This document shows, piece after piece, positions 41,538 through 52,184 of a stretch of 64,000 bases of DNA. A model generated the notes under the pieces. That model was not told where the DNA came from and ran no database searches. It saw only the letters and a program-made list of their open reading frames with translations. Where the stretch lies: NCBI GenBank assembly GCA_905221605.1, contig CAJNDS010002412.1, positions 1,085,386 to 1,149,385 on the forward strand. The letters run 5' to 3'. Position 1 is the first letter of the stretch; each line of letters starts with the position of its first letter. The translations under genes and the position numbers were made by a program. Origin of the DNA: Symbiodinium natans. Taxonomy: Eukaryota > Sar > Dinophyceae > Suessiales > Symbiodiniaceae.

Positions 41538-44500
41538 CTACAGAATGATGGCTGTCTGGTCCATGACCTGCTCCACCTTCAGGAGGCCCACGGCCTCCAG
41601 TCGTGCCTTCAGCACTGCAGGCTGGAACGCCTAGGCTGGTGAAGGGTTTAGGGTTTAGGGTTTAGGGTTTAGGGTTTAGGGTTTAGGGTTTAGGGTTTAG
41701 GGTTTAGGGTTTAGGGTTTAGGGTTTAGGGTTTAGGGTTTAGGGTTTAGCGTCTAGGGTCTAGGGTCTAGGGTCTATAGGATCTGGGGTCTGGGGTCGAG
41801 GATCTAGGGTCTAGGGTTTCGGGCTTAGGGGGGGAGACAAGCACTCGGGGAGGACATCTTAACATCTTCAAACTCCCTGTACAAAACTACACGGCCAAAC
41901 TACAGCCCCCCCCCCCCCCAACTGCAGGCAATGTCTGCTTCTTCCCTAAACCCTAAACTGGGCACCAAAGCGTGCGGCCCAGCGGCCCCCATGGGCGGGA
42001 AGATGCCCCCGTCTGCTCGGGTGCAACCGGCCACCTTCCGCATAAACCCTAAACCCTAAACCCTAAACCCTCAAACCCTCAAACCTGAAAGAACTCGACA
42101 TCCATGAAACCACATCTGGATGAGAAAAGCATATGTTGCACCTTGTCCACAAAGGATCCCTACACCCGAAACCGAAAACCCTAAACCCTTTTTGAACCCA
42201 AAACCCTGCAACCCTACAGCCCTATACCCAAAACCCCAAACCCTACCACCCTACCACCCTAAAAGCCCCAACGCCCTAACACCCCAACCTAAAACCCAAA
42301 AACCCAAAACAACCCGAAAGCCCCAGAAGCCAAAACCCTAAAAGCCTAAAAGACGAAAAACCTAAAAGGCCAAAACCCTAAAGGCCTAAAACCCTGAACC
42401 CTAAACCCTAAATCCCAAACCCTAAACCCTAAACCCTAAACCCTAACCCTAAACCCTAAACCCTAAACCCTAAGGGGTGAACCCTAAACCCTAAGCCCTA
42501 AACCCCACCTTTCCGGCGAGGCAAAGGCCGGCTTCGGCGAGGCCCTGCGCTGTGAAGCGATACCCCGGATCGCCCTCTCCGGACCTTTGCTGGAGGGAGG
42601 GTTTAGGGTTTAGGGTTTAGGGTTTAGGGTTTAGGGTTTAGGGTTTAGGGTTGAGGGTTTAGGGTTTAGGGTTGAGGGTTTAGGGTTTAGGGTGTACGGT
42701 TTAGGGTGTATAGGGACTAGGCAGAGTTGTCTCACTCTCTCTCTCTCTCTCTCCCTCTCTCTCTCCTCTCAGTCTCCCCCTCTCCGTCCGCCCCCTCCCC
42801 TAAACCCTAAACCCAAAACCCAAATTGAACCCAATTGCATCGTTTACATGCTAAAAAGTAAGTGCAGCCCCCAACCCTAAACCCTAAACCCTAAACCCTA
42901 AACCCTAAACCCTAAACCCTAAACCCTAAACCCTAAACCCTAAACCCCCCCTCTCCAACAGATTCCCAGGAACAGGAGCACCGTGGCGCTGCGGCCCGCG
43001 GAGGTGGCTTTGAAGCGGTAGGCCCAGGAGCCGTCCCGGAAGACGGCAGGAGTGGGGCACCTGAGGTATGTATATGTGTATGTATATAACATATAAGAAA
43101 ATCATGTATAGGAATATTCTATATACATATGCTATATACACATATACTATCCGAAAATATTGCACGTAAACATGTTCTTTAAACTGGGGCTTATCTAGGG
43201 CTGCCTTTGTAGAGGTTCCGGGAGAGTTATAGAGGCGGGATTCTAGCTTGAGAAGTGCTTGTAGGGGCCAGGCTTGCGCGTACCTTCTGGCCGACTCTCT
43301 GACAAGAAGGAGTCTCCTGCCTACATAGAGCTTTGAGGCTTAGGGTCGGCAGCCGGAACATTGAGGGAGTTCAGGTTTCGGGCTCGTCAAACGCAGGCTT
43401 TATTTAGAGGACCCGGAAACTACCCAAATGCCGGCAAAGCCGCTGTGTAAGCTTGCTCCAAGATCCGGGATGCTCGGCAATGAATGCACCCCACCTCAGG
43501 CAAGTGCTGGGCTGGCTCGGACCTCGTGAAGCCCCGCTCGAACCCTGGAATCCTAAAAACCCTTTAAAGCCCGAATTCTGAACTCTTACGAACCTTCAAC
43601 ATGAACCCCGAAAAAGAAACCCTGTATTCAACCCTAAACAAATTGAAGCCCTAAACCCTAAACCCTAAACCCTAAACCCTAAACCCTAAACCCTAAACCC
43701 TAAACCCTGAACCCTAAACCCTAAACCCTGATGGTGCGCCCCAGGCCTGGGGTACATGCCGGAGCTCGAGCCGACCCGAAGTTCCACGGATTGGCCCAGG
43801 TGGACGAAGGATCCTAAGCTGGGCATCTGGGATGGGGTTTAGGGTTTAGGGTTTAGGGTTTAGGGTTTAGGGTTTAGGGTTTAGGGTTTAGGGTTTAGGG
43901 TTTAGGGTTTAGGGTTTAGGGTTTAGGGCCCTTCCATCGGATTTTCGGATGTTTCTCGTTTCTATAGGTGGGTTTGATATGGGGTTCTGTAAAGGGGTTC
44001 TATAGGGTTTCATGGGGGTTCTATAGACCGCTTGTAGGGGTTCTTAGAACCCTCAACCCTGGGCTCTAAACCCTACACCCAAAACCCAACAAGGGCGGCT
44101 CAGGCGGGTATCGTCGCAGCAGGCGCGCGTCATAGGGCCCGAAGATGTTGGCGACAACCAGACCCTCGCCGGACACGAAGGAAGGGTAACCCATGCCCTC
44201 CACCTGCGCGAACGGCAGTTTGAAGGGGGTTCGGGTTTAAGCCCTAAACCCCATAACCCCAAATTCGGGTCTATAGGGTCTAGGGGTACAAGTTTCCATT
44301 GTTTGGGAACTGAGGATTTCAGATTGGGGGTTGTCGTTGGTTGCAGCCGATCGACTGGGAGGGTTTCGGGCACTGTGGCCGCAATATGGACTGGCGGAGC
44401 CGGATTAAGAGTTGTCAATGTGGGCATAGCCACCCAAAGGCGTCAATGAGCCACCCAGGCTTAGAATCCCTTCCAAGCGTAGGGAGGGGGTTCAAGAGTT

Positions 44501-47500
44501 TATAGGGTTCAGGGCATTTTCCCGGTGGTTAGTCTGAAATGTGAACTTGTACCCCGAAACCCGAAACCCGAAACCGGTCCGATCTCCAGATAGCCCCAGT
44601 TTCAACCCCAATGGCTGGGCGCTGATCCGTCAATGCCTTGATGGCATGACCTTGTCGTAATTACTTTCGCTGCATGTTTTTGTTCGCTCACCAAGAGCCA
44701 GGCGACTTTGACAGTCACGACCTCAGACCGCTGCTGCTGCTGCTGCTATAAACCCTATAAACCCTATAAACCCTGTAAACCCTGTAAACCCTATAAATCC
44801 TATAAACCCTATAAACCCTATAAACCCTATAAACCCTATAAACCCTACAAACCCTACAAACCCTACAAACCCTACAAACCCTATAAACCCTATAAACCCT
44901 ATAAACCCTATAAACCCTATAAACCCTATAAACCCTATAAACCCTATAAACCCTATAAACCCTATAAACCAAATAAACCCTAAAAACCCTAAAAGCCCTA
45001 AACCCTAAACCCTAAACCCTAAACCCTAAACCCTAAACCCTACCTTCGTGTCCTTGCGCAGGGCGCTCGAGGCGTTCGGGGCCAGAACGTACGGGTCGCT
45101 GTCCCAGGCCTCCACAACGCAGCGGGAGCCCAGATTTCGCATGGAGCACTCAGTTAGGCTTTAGGGTTTAGGGTTTAGGGTTTAAGGTTCAGGGTTTAGG
45201 GGTACAAGTTTTGGTTTCTTATGCTAGAGCTGGAGAGGGTTGAATGATGAAGCTTAGATAGTATGAAGGGTCTCGTCCACCACACCCCTCCACACAACCC
45301 TCAACACAAGGCTTTGGTGCGGTGTGCCTTGGGATAGCTGACGTTTTTCATGACCTTGGCTGTGTTGATGACGCCGGCGCTCACGCCGCCATTGTACTTC
45401 TCGAGCCAGGCCTTGTGAGTCAGTTTCTGTAGGCTTAGGAAAGTAAGGCTTTGAGGTGGTTGAGGACTTGGGCTGTAGTAGGCTCGAGGACTCCAAACCC
45501 TACAGAATCCTAAGGCCTTTCAGGGCTTAGGGTGTAGGGTTTTAACCCTGAACCCAAACCTGTTGCTCAAGTCTTTCGGGTTTTTGTCAGCGTCCGGAAC
45601 CTTATGAGCCTCACGCCTATGTTAATCTAGAGGGGTTTCGGTTTACGGATTTAGGGACAGAGTTTGCCTAGACTTCTTCGGCTCTCACAACTCGGGACAG
45701 GTCCCAATTCCACGTGAAAAAAAGGTGCACATGTTACAGCACGTCAACAGGATTCTCACTCATCTGACACATGGTCAGTTCTTTGAATTATGGTCCCTGT
45801 TTGGGTACCCTAGACAAGACGGGCCGCCTTGTAATGAGAACCGCGGCAGGGACACCCTCTTTTTAGAGAAGTGAGCACATACTGGAAACCCTAAACCCTA
45901 AACCCTAAACCCAAAACCCTAAACCCTCAAAGCCCCTGTAACTTGAAATCATTATGACAATCCAAAAAACGAAACTCCTTGAAAGTCCTCGAAACTTCCC
46001 CGGACCTGAACCCTTAATAATTTCAATAAACCCTAAACCCTAAACCCTAAACCCTAAACCCTAAGCCCTAAACCCTAAACCCGAACCTAGATCAGGGAAC
46101 GATGTTGATGGCAACCTCACGTTAGGGAATCGCCCGAGGGGCATCGAGCTTCACCTCGGCGCCTGTCTGCGACACCTGCTGCAAAGGCAACTGCCCAGGG
46201 TTTAGGGTTTAGAGCATAGCTGCCTTAGCTTGGGGCTTCAAGCTGAGGGTGGAAAAGCGGCGGTTTGCTCATGGCCTTGCGAAAGCTTTCGGCCGCACGT
46301 CCAAGCGAATTGACGCAGAAGCTGTGAAGGTGGCACAGTTTAAGGACATCGGAAAGTTGGACTGATGGCAAAAGATCCGAAAGCTTTCAACCCCCACGTG
46401 GCATGCCTCCCCTGCAACATTTGGGGGTTTACGCAAATAGGCGACCCCAATGTAGATCCCCAAATTGTAGGATCAATTTTAATCAGGACCCTAAACCCGA
46501 AACTCTAAACCCTAAACCCACCCCGTCTGAGCCAAATGCCTCCTGCATGGCCAGCTGAGCACCGAGGTCTCCGGCAAGGGCGCAGAAGCCGCTGGACAGC
46601 ACCACCTCGCAGGTCTTGTGGAGTTTGGGTTAGGGTTTAGGGTTTAGGGTTTAAGGTTTATAGGGTTTAGGGTTTAGGGTTTGGGGTTTAGGGAATCTAA
46701 GCTTCTCCATGTATTGCGGGTTCCTTCTGTCACTCTTGACAGACAGAGAGAGAGAGAGGGAGTGCCGGCAGCCGCAGTTTCGCGCACTCACGCCACACCC
46801 ATGATGACCACATGAGGTCATCACTTAAGTGCATGTTGAGGGCTTCCCATGCAGACACCAGCCTTCGCACCCGACTTCTGTGCCACCGCATCGTATCGGT
46901 CCATCATCCAGCGCTGCCAGTAAAACCTCGTCTTCGTTCTCAACCTAAATTAAACCCTAAACCCTAAACCCTAAACAATGAATGCGAATTGTGTGTAGGG
47001 TGCCTGAACAAAAACAGTAGCAACCCTACCCTTGGGGACCAGATGAACTGTGACAACGATAATTCCTATTAAGGTATGTGAACCATAAACCCCTTTGGGG
47101 TTCATGTAGTCCCCAAGGCTAAACCCTGAACCCTTGGGGATCTCTAGGGCAATGTTTGGTGACTTGCGGCAGCTGGGTCTCCGGAAACACTCTTTACCTA
47201 CAGACTATTGGGTTACATCCTACTAATTAAAGGGTTTAGGGCTTAGGGCTTAGGACCCTCTGCACAACAGGTTTTATGGGTTATACCCTACTACTGTGAA
47301 CTGTAGGAAAAATTGAGTCCCAGGTCCCATCTAAGGGGCTCGTCGCTGGTGTCGGCGTAGTGAACCCCCAGCTCGGCGCACGCCTGCGACTCATGAGATC
47401 GACTTGCAGAGGCTTTGGTGGTCTCGTGGCCTTCCCCCACCCCCCCCCCTTCTCCTTAAGAGCTTAAGAGCCCTATAAACGTAAACCCTCGCCTAGCCCA

Positions 47501-48506
47501 CTTCCCCCCCCCCCCCCCCCCCCCCGCCGCCAAACCCTGATTGTTTACGAGACAACCTTAAGCACGGAGCCCACGTTTTTGGCTCCAAAAAAAAATAGAC
47601 GGGAGCTCAGCGCCTTGACCAGAAACTCACCGCCATGGATGCTGAAGGGCCCCGCGGCTGAGATCCTTTTGGGTTTAGGGTTTAGGGTGTGAAGTGGGGG
47701 GGTTTCAGGGGCTAGGGGTTCTTTGCTTGTCATACGCTGTTAGGGCTTAGGTTGTGGGGGCTTTGATTCGGAGACTGCTTCTGGTGTGAATTTGGGGTCT
47801 TGGCACTTCTCCAGGTGTGTGAGCCCAAGTTGCAGATCCAAGATATTCCAAAAGCGAAGCCGTACACTTGCATGCACGTGAGCATGAAGCTGTTTGTCGA
47901 TTAGGCTGGCTGCACCCATGAACCCCGAACTCGTCCACAGTTTGAGGTGGCAATACATGCGGATTGTGTACGCCTCTTATAAACAGCTAGGGTTCAGATA
48001 CTCCTTCATAAGCCTACAAGGGAAACTAGCCACCTGACTGTCCTAGAACAAAGCCTCGGCCCCACATGACAGCTTGTCCGAAGGCCATCCAAGACCCTCC
48101 ATGTCCCCTCTTCACTTCAGCAAGGGGTCACTGCCCTTGAGCGCTGGACCCACTCTTTCGGATCCTCGAATGTTCAACGAAGAAGGGAAGATTTGGCCAA
48201 CAAAAAAAACCCAAGATACAGACCGGGTACAAACTGCTTAAACTTTGTGTATATAGGTCTTGCCCCAAATTTCTTTATCGTTTTGCTCATGTTTTCTTCG
48301 GAGGGAGTTTAGTCTACGACCCAAACAGGAACTGCTATTTCAACTTTCAAGCTTCGGATTGAGCCCATTGAGCTTAATCTGAGACCTTGCTGAGCCCAAG
48401 AGCTTTCAGTGTACGGATGTGGGACAAGGGATGCCGAGCCGCAAAGCGGTGGCATCCTCAAACATCTGGGAAGTTCTCTAAATTAGGGCCCCCGCCCCCC
48501 CCCCCC

Positions 48507-48537
<31 letters not shown>

Positions 48538-51350
48538 GGGGGGGGGGGGGGGGGTCCTTATCATAAGGTGCTGTGCTACATGGGACCCAATAAGCGAACG
48601 TAATCTGGAGAACTACTCATCTCGAGAACCCAAAGGCACAAAAAACAGTTGCTCCCGCGCGGCACTCTTTCCATCCAGGGATGCGACGATGATCGAGGGC
48701 TCGGAGATATTCCCCAGCGACCGCAGGTCCTCCACAGGGCAGGCGTGTTGCACCAAAAATGACTGCCTTCGAACCCCAAATGCTGAACACTGTCTGCCGC
48801 CCCCGGAAACCTGAATCCTGAACCTTATCACCCTGAACCTTCAACCTGAACCTGGCACAAAGGTCAAATTTTTCTACTCGCAGGAGCGAAGCTTGGAGAC
48901 TTTCTGGGCTAGGTCTGAGAGTAACGGGGCGAAGAAGTTTACAGGGCTTGGGGTTACACGGTTAGGCTTAAACGGCTTAAATTCTGCGCCCTCGATGCAT
49001 CTCAGTGGATTCATGTCCTGACGCCAAAGGCTCCATGATCGAACCCCACAGCCTCTCTAAACCCTGGGTTCAAGATTCAAAGGGTCCATCGGGCACGCTT
49101 CCATACAACAAAGCCGGCAGTTTTGTGCGGCTGTACACAGGGCGTTTGGGGTGTAGGGTTCAGGGGCCCAGGAGGCCCGAAGCCACAGGTGCCAACACGC
49201 TTTGTAGGTGTGGAGCCCACAACGGCTCCTGTAGCACCGACTGCAGCTTCGTGCCATTCCCTGCAGGGAAGGGTGTAGGGTTTAGGGTTTAGGGTTCAGG
49301 GTTCAGGGTTCAGGGTTTAGGGTTCAGGGTTTAGGGTTTAGGGTTTATGGTTTAGGAGTTAGGGTTTAGGGAAGAATCGAGGATGAGTTTAGGACTTAGA
49401 AGGGGTTTGGGTGGGTGGGGGGGGGCCCTGCCACAGGCCGCAGGCCCTTGTTCCCTTAAGCATTCTTACAGCCTGGCTTTGGGGGGGGCGGGGGGGGGGG
49501 GGGGAATGTGTGTGGGTTCAGGGATTCCGAATGCTCCGAATGCTCCGAATGCCGGTTTGCAGAGGCGACGGTTTCAGATAAGGGTTCACAAAGTCGAAGG
49601 GCCCTGTTTCGGGTTGAAACTAGAGCCAAACGGGCACATTCGGCATGAGAGGATATTCATAACCATCCTGAACCTGAACCCTTTGAATTCCACATCTTAG
49701 TGGTTCTGAATAGTAAATTTGGGAATGAGCCTCCCTACCTGACCCCTTAGCAGGTTTTTGGATGTGAGGTACCTGATTCCCTAATTCCCTATGAGGAACT
49801 CGTATGTAAGCTATTCATAGTGGCCGAATCCCCAAACCCTAGACCCTAACTCCCTAAACCCTAAACCCCAAACCCCAAACCCTAAACCCCAAACCCCAAA
49901 CCCCAAACCCTGAACCCTAAGCCCTAAGCCCTAAGCCCTAAACCCTAAATCCCCTGCCCTTGAGAACATCCTGGTGCCCAGCGAGCGTCTGCCCGCAATG
50001 GCCCACTTCAGGTCCGGCTGCACCTCAGTGGCTGCATCGCATGCCCAAGCCCCTTTTTCACAAGGGTTTAGGGTTTAGGGTTTAGGGTTTAGGGTTTAGG
50101 GTTTAGGGCTTAGGGTTTCGGGCGGGTTTACGGTTTGGGGTTTAGGGTTTCCTGTAAACCCTGAACCCTCTTAACCCTCTGAGCCCTCTAAAGCCTCTAA
50201 ACCCTCTAAACCCTTAACCCCTCTAAACCCCTGAGCTGCGATTCAGCAGCTGACCCTAAACCCTAAACCCTAAACCCTAAACCCTAAACCCTAAACCCTA
50301 AACTCTAAACCCTAAACCCCGAACCCGAAGAGCCCAGAACGGCTGCAGCAACGTCTCTCGTGCGCGCCCAAGGGGCGGCCAGGTGCTGGGCGGCAAAGTG
50401 GCCGACACAGCCATCCTAGGCGCGTGCACTTCACAGGGTTTAGGGTTTAGGGTTTACGGTTGTTTTTGCCACCCGCCTGGCAGACCCCCTCTGGGATCTC
50501 TCCGCAGGGAACAGGTTTAGGGTTGATAAAAAGGGTTTTGGATTTAGGGTTTAGGGTGTAGGGTTTAATGATTTGGGTTAGGGATGAGGGTTTGGGGATT
50601 AGGCTTTTTCTTTGCCACCCTAGCGGACCACTCTAGGGATTAGGGATTAGGCTTTCGAATTTAGGGATCAGGGTTTAGGATTTAGGGTTTCTGCAAGCAC
50701 TCCCCGCAACAGCAGGTTCCACTCTCAGACACTTCTGGAGGGTTTCGGAAGTATAGGGTTCAGGGAGTACCCTAAACCCTAAACCCTAAACCCTAAACCC
50801 TAGAGTAGGGTTTCGGATATCAAGCTCAGGACTTATGACGGTTTAGGGCTTCGAAGATCTGCGGAGCAAGTCCGGCAAAGGCGAACCAGTGAGGAGTTCC
50901 CAGCCTCTATAGTACTACACCACCAAGAGAAGACATATATATATACTCCCCTTATAAGGGGAGTTCTAATTAGAACCTTAATGAAAATTATGTTTTTAGT
51001 ATCCTCTTGGGTTTTATATAAACAAAAATTTTAAAAACAAATTCCCAAGCGGGATAAGGAACCATATTTGGGCCCTGAACGTCGCCTCTTTCGATCCCAA
51101 GCCTCCCGAGAAACTCCGAACCCTTGAGCCCTTTAAGGCTCTCAACACACAAACCGTCACAAACCGTAAAAACCAACCCTCCCCCCCCCCCCCCCCCCCC
51201 CCCCCCAACTCCCCCCAAAAAAAAACTGTTCTACGCAAACCCCCTCTGTCCTCAAAACAGTCAAGCAGCAGCTCCGTAGAGGATCACATCGAGGCCTGCG
51301 GCGCCCGCTGCTGCCGTCGCCAGGCCGAAGATCAGAAGAGCTCTGAGCAT
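41538..51350 (-). CDS. Saccharopine dehydrogenase-like oxidoreductase, about 16 exons, about 459 aa
   Basis: Member of the Rossmann-fold saccharopine dehydrogenase-like/enoyl-reductase-like group; substrate unknown. Exons (minus): 51350-51270, 50415-50325, 50031-49952, 48762-48647, 47665-47614, 47383-47327, 46614-46522, 46190-46134, 45426-45355, 45148-45044, 44203-44086, 43826-43727, 43060-42946, 42589-42509, 42034-41966, 41630-41538; total 1380 nt in one phase. The N-terminus is hydrophobic (MLRALLIFGLATAAAG), a signal or anchor. Family motifs appear in order: GADGCVGHFAAQHLA (split by intron 1), LKWAIAGR, AAGPFSIHGGEFLVK, CAELGVHYADTSDE, VVLSSGFCALAGDLGAQ, YNGGVSAGVINTA, DPYVLAP, GDPGYRFTAQGLAEAGLCLA, GGIFPPMGAAG. 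Introns 1 and 5 fit GC-AG, and intron 3 may start GA. Exons 3, 6, 8 and 12 have the least certain edges. Most introns carry telomere-type arrays at their ends. Confidence 0.8.
41643..41757 (+). repeat. TTTAGGG array, 3' end of intron 15 of the oxidoreductase gene
   Basis: About 15 units. Read on the coding (minus) strand it is CCCTAAA, followed by CCCTTCACCAGCCTAG and exon 16. Confidence 0.95.
42510..42590 (-). other. Exon 14 signature segment of the oxidoreductase gene
   Basis: Listed separately because it anchors the strand. It encodes GDPGYRFTAQGLAEAGLCLA, the most conserved C-terminal block of the family, between acceptor CCCTCCCTCCAG and donor AAG|GTGGGGTTTAGGG. The plus strand is also open here, showing how misleading open frames of 80 bp can be. 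Confidence 0.8.
42601..42690 (+). repeat. TTTAGGG array at one end of intron 13
   Basis: About 13 units, partly TTGAGGG. CCCTAAA on the coding strand, just before the exon 14 acceptor. Confidence 0.95.
42725..42785. repeat. CT microsatellite in intron 13
   Basis: (TC)n with C-rich end. Confidence 0.9.
42872..42945 (+). repeat. CCCTAAA array at the donor end of intron 13
   Basis: About ten units. GTTTAGGG on the coding strand, starting exactly at the exon 13 donor. Confidence 0.95.
43648..43730 (+). repeat. CCCTAAA array at the donor end of intron 12
   Basis: About 12 units. The coding-strand donor is CAGG|GTTTAGGG at 43726. Confidence 0.95.
43833..43928 (+). repeat. TTTAGGG array at the acceptor end of intron 11
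   Basis: About 13 units. CCCTAAACCCCATCCCAG on the coding strand precedes exon 12. Confidence 0.95.
44745..45043 (+). repeat. CCCTATAAA 9-mer array adjoining a CCCTAAA array, intron 10
   Basis: About 25 nine-base units (CCCTATAAA, with CCCTGTAAA and CCCTACAAA blocks), then seven CCCTAAA units that end at the exon 10 donor AAG|GTAGGG. The 85-91 codon YKPYKP and VYRVYR frames are translations of the repeat. Confidence 0.95.
46213..46365 (+). CDS. Possible ORF antisense within intron 7
   Basis: Open for 51 codons after GGGTTTAG (SIAALAWGFKLRVEKRRFAH; RIDAEAVKVAQFKDIGKLD, TGA). Charged and coding-like, but it lies inside an intron of the minus-strand oxidoreductase gene. Confidence 0.28.
   Translation, partial: SIAALAWGFKLRVEKRRFAHGLAKAFGRTSKRIDAEAVKVAQFKDIGKLD
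47033..47120 (+). mobile_element. MITE-A copy
   Basis: TA-CCCTTGGGGACC ... GTAGTCCCCAAGGC-TA: inverted ends with a TA duplication, lying in intron 6 of the oxidoreductase gene. Confidence 0.75.
47500..47526 (+). repeat. Poly-C tract
   Basis: C run of about 22 bp in intron 5. Confidence 0.9.
48489..48556 (+). repeat. Composite homopolymer C(about 20) T(about 23) G(about 18)
   Basis: Three consecutive homopolymers within 68 bp in intron 4. Base counts in such runs may be unreliable. Confidence 0.9.
49188..49270 (+). CDS. Possible Cys-rich exon antisense in intron 3
   Basis: Frame LCRCGAHNGSCSTDCSFVPF ends at AAGG|GTGTAGGGTTTAGGG. Weak, because the host interval is an intron of a minus-strand gene. 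Confidence 0.22.
50064..50145 (+). repeat. TTTAGGG array, acceptor end of intron 2
   Basis: About nine units. CCCTAAA on the coding strand, before exon 3 (ATEVQPDLKWAIAGR). Confidence 0.95.
50254..50322 (+). repeat. CCCTAAA array, donor end of intron 2
   Basis: About nine units. On the coding strand the donor reads TCGG|GTTCGGGGTTTAGGG. Confidence 0.95.
50943..51066 (+). mobile_element. MITE-B copy, intron 1
   Basis: CTAATTAGAACCTTAATGAAAA and ATCCTCTTGGGTTTTATATA. Preceded by a TA run and a TTATAAGGGG mini-palindrome. Confidence 0.65.
51180..51206 (+). repeat. Poly-C tract (about 27 bp), intron 1
   Basis: Immediately followed by AACTCCCCCC and an A run. Confidence 0.9.
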
Positions 51351-51359
51351 GGCTATCCT

Positions 51360-52030
51360 GTGAACTACTATTTGCTTAAGAACCACCCAAAAAGTAAGAA
51401 TGGCTAAGGTCTTTTTGTTGGGCACTCTAGGACTTAGTACGTCGACTTTCTATCCCCTATAAAACCCCTATAAGAATCCCACTAATCCGACTTACGAACC
51501 CTGCCTACTAAAGCCAAAAGGGCTCCCAAGTCAGCCAAGCCACACCTCCTGCCCAACGTCCAGCACCCAAGTAGCGCAAGGGAGGCTGGGGGAGAACTTG
51601 GCGCCTGATGCTTGAGCCCGATGGCATGCATGTTGTCGTGCTGGCATGGACCGCAGCTGGGGTCCGGGCCTTCCAGTGTCAGGCTTAGGGATCTTTGGCT
51701 TCGGGCTTAAGATTTAAGGTTTCAGGCTTGAGGGTTATAGGGTTTAGGGTCTCGGGCTTAAGGTTTACGGTTTTAGGGTTCAGGGCTTTACTTATGTGCT
51801 AGAGCCAGGGGTCTAAATTGAACAAGGCCTATGGCCCATGAGTGGCTTTGGGTCTCTGTTCGTCACTAAACACACTTTTGCTGAGAGGTCTTGAGGCCAC
51901 CGGGGACGAAAGCCTTCAGAACTCCTGAAGTGTGTGAGTTGTTGAAAGCTCTCCCGGGCTTTCCGAAGTGGCGGGCGCTCTTCCGGATGTGAGCGGTTTA
52001 GGGTTCAGGGTTTAGGGCTTAGGGTTTATC
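51360..52030. other. Upstream region of the oxidoreductase gene; no other gene seen
   Basis: Degenerate TTTAGGG/TTCAGGG variants at 51690-51790 and 51990-52030 and unique sequence. No canonical promoter element can be claimed. Confidence 0.4.
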
Positions 52031-52032
52031 AG

Positions 52033-52118
52033 CATGGGCTATTAGGCCTTATAATCCCCTAACCAGCCCTAGAAAGGGGCCTTTTAAAGGGTTATAGGGT
52101 ATAATAGCCCATATAGGT
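52033..52118. mobile_element. Palindromic element J
   Basis: GGGCTATTAGGCCTTATAAYCC ... GGGTTATAGGGTATAATAGCCC inverted arms. Single copy in the window. Confidence 0.6.
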
Positions 52119-52184
52119 AGGTCCCCTTCTGCCACCCTTGAGAAACTTGGGGATCCTCATTCGGAAGAACTCCCCAATCCATAG

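Noticed and set aside
42521-42600. Plus-strand exon beginning AKAGFGEALRCEAIP
   Set aside because: Attractive splice signals, but the opposite strand encodes the conserved GDPGY block in phase with its neighbours.
42962-43065. Plus-strand exon with CCAACAG acceptor and GAG|GTATGT donor
   Set aside because: The minus reading (FRDGSWAYRFKATSAG) is in phase with exons 12 and 14 of the oxidoreductase gene.
43745-43836. Plus-strand exon reading YMPELEPTRSSTDWPRW
   Set aside because: The minus reading keeps phase between exons 11 and 13 of the oxidoreductase gene. Reported only as that exon, with lower certainty.
44708-44983. ORFs of YKPYKP or VYRVYR repeats
   Set aside because: Direct translations of the CCCTATAAA array, inside intron 10 of a minus-strand gene.
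46200-46212. A 13 bp plus-strand intron GTTTAGGGTTTAG joining two open frames
   Set aside because: The left frame is antisense to exon 8 of the oxidoreductase gene, which has better support. The coincidence is explained by symmetric open frames in GC-rich exons.
46517-46625. Mpv17/PMP22-type N-terminus suggested by GDLGAQ
   Set aside because: It fits better as the GFxxxxxDLG block of the saccharopine-dehydrogenase-like protein, given its neighbours.
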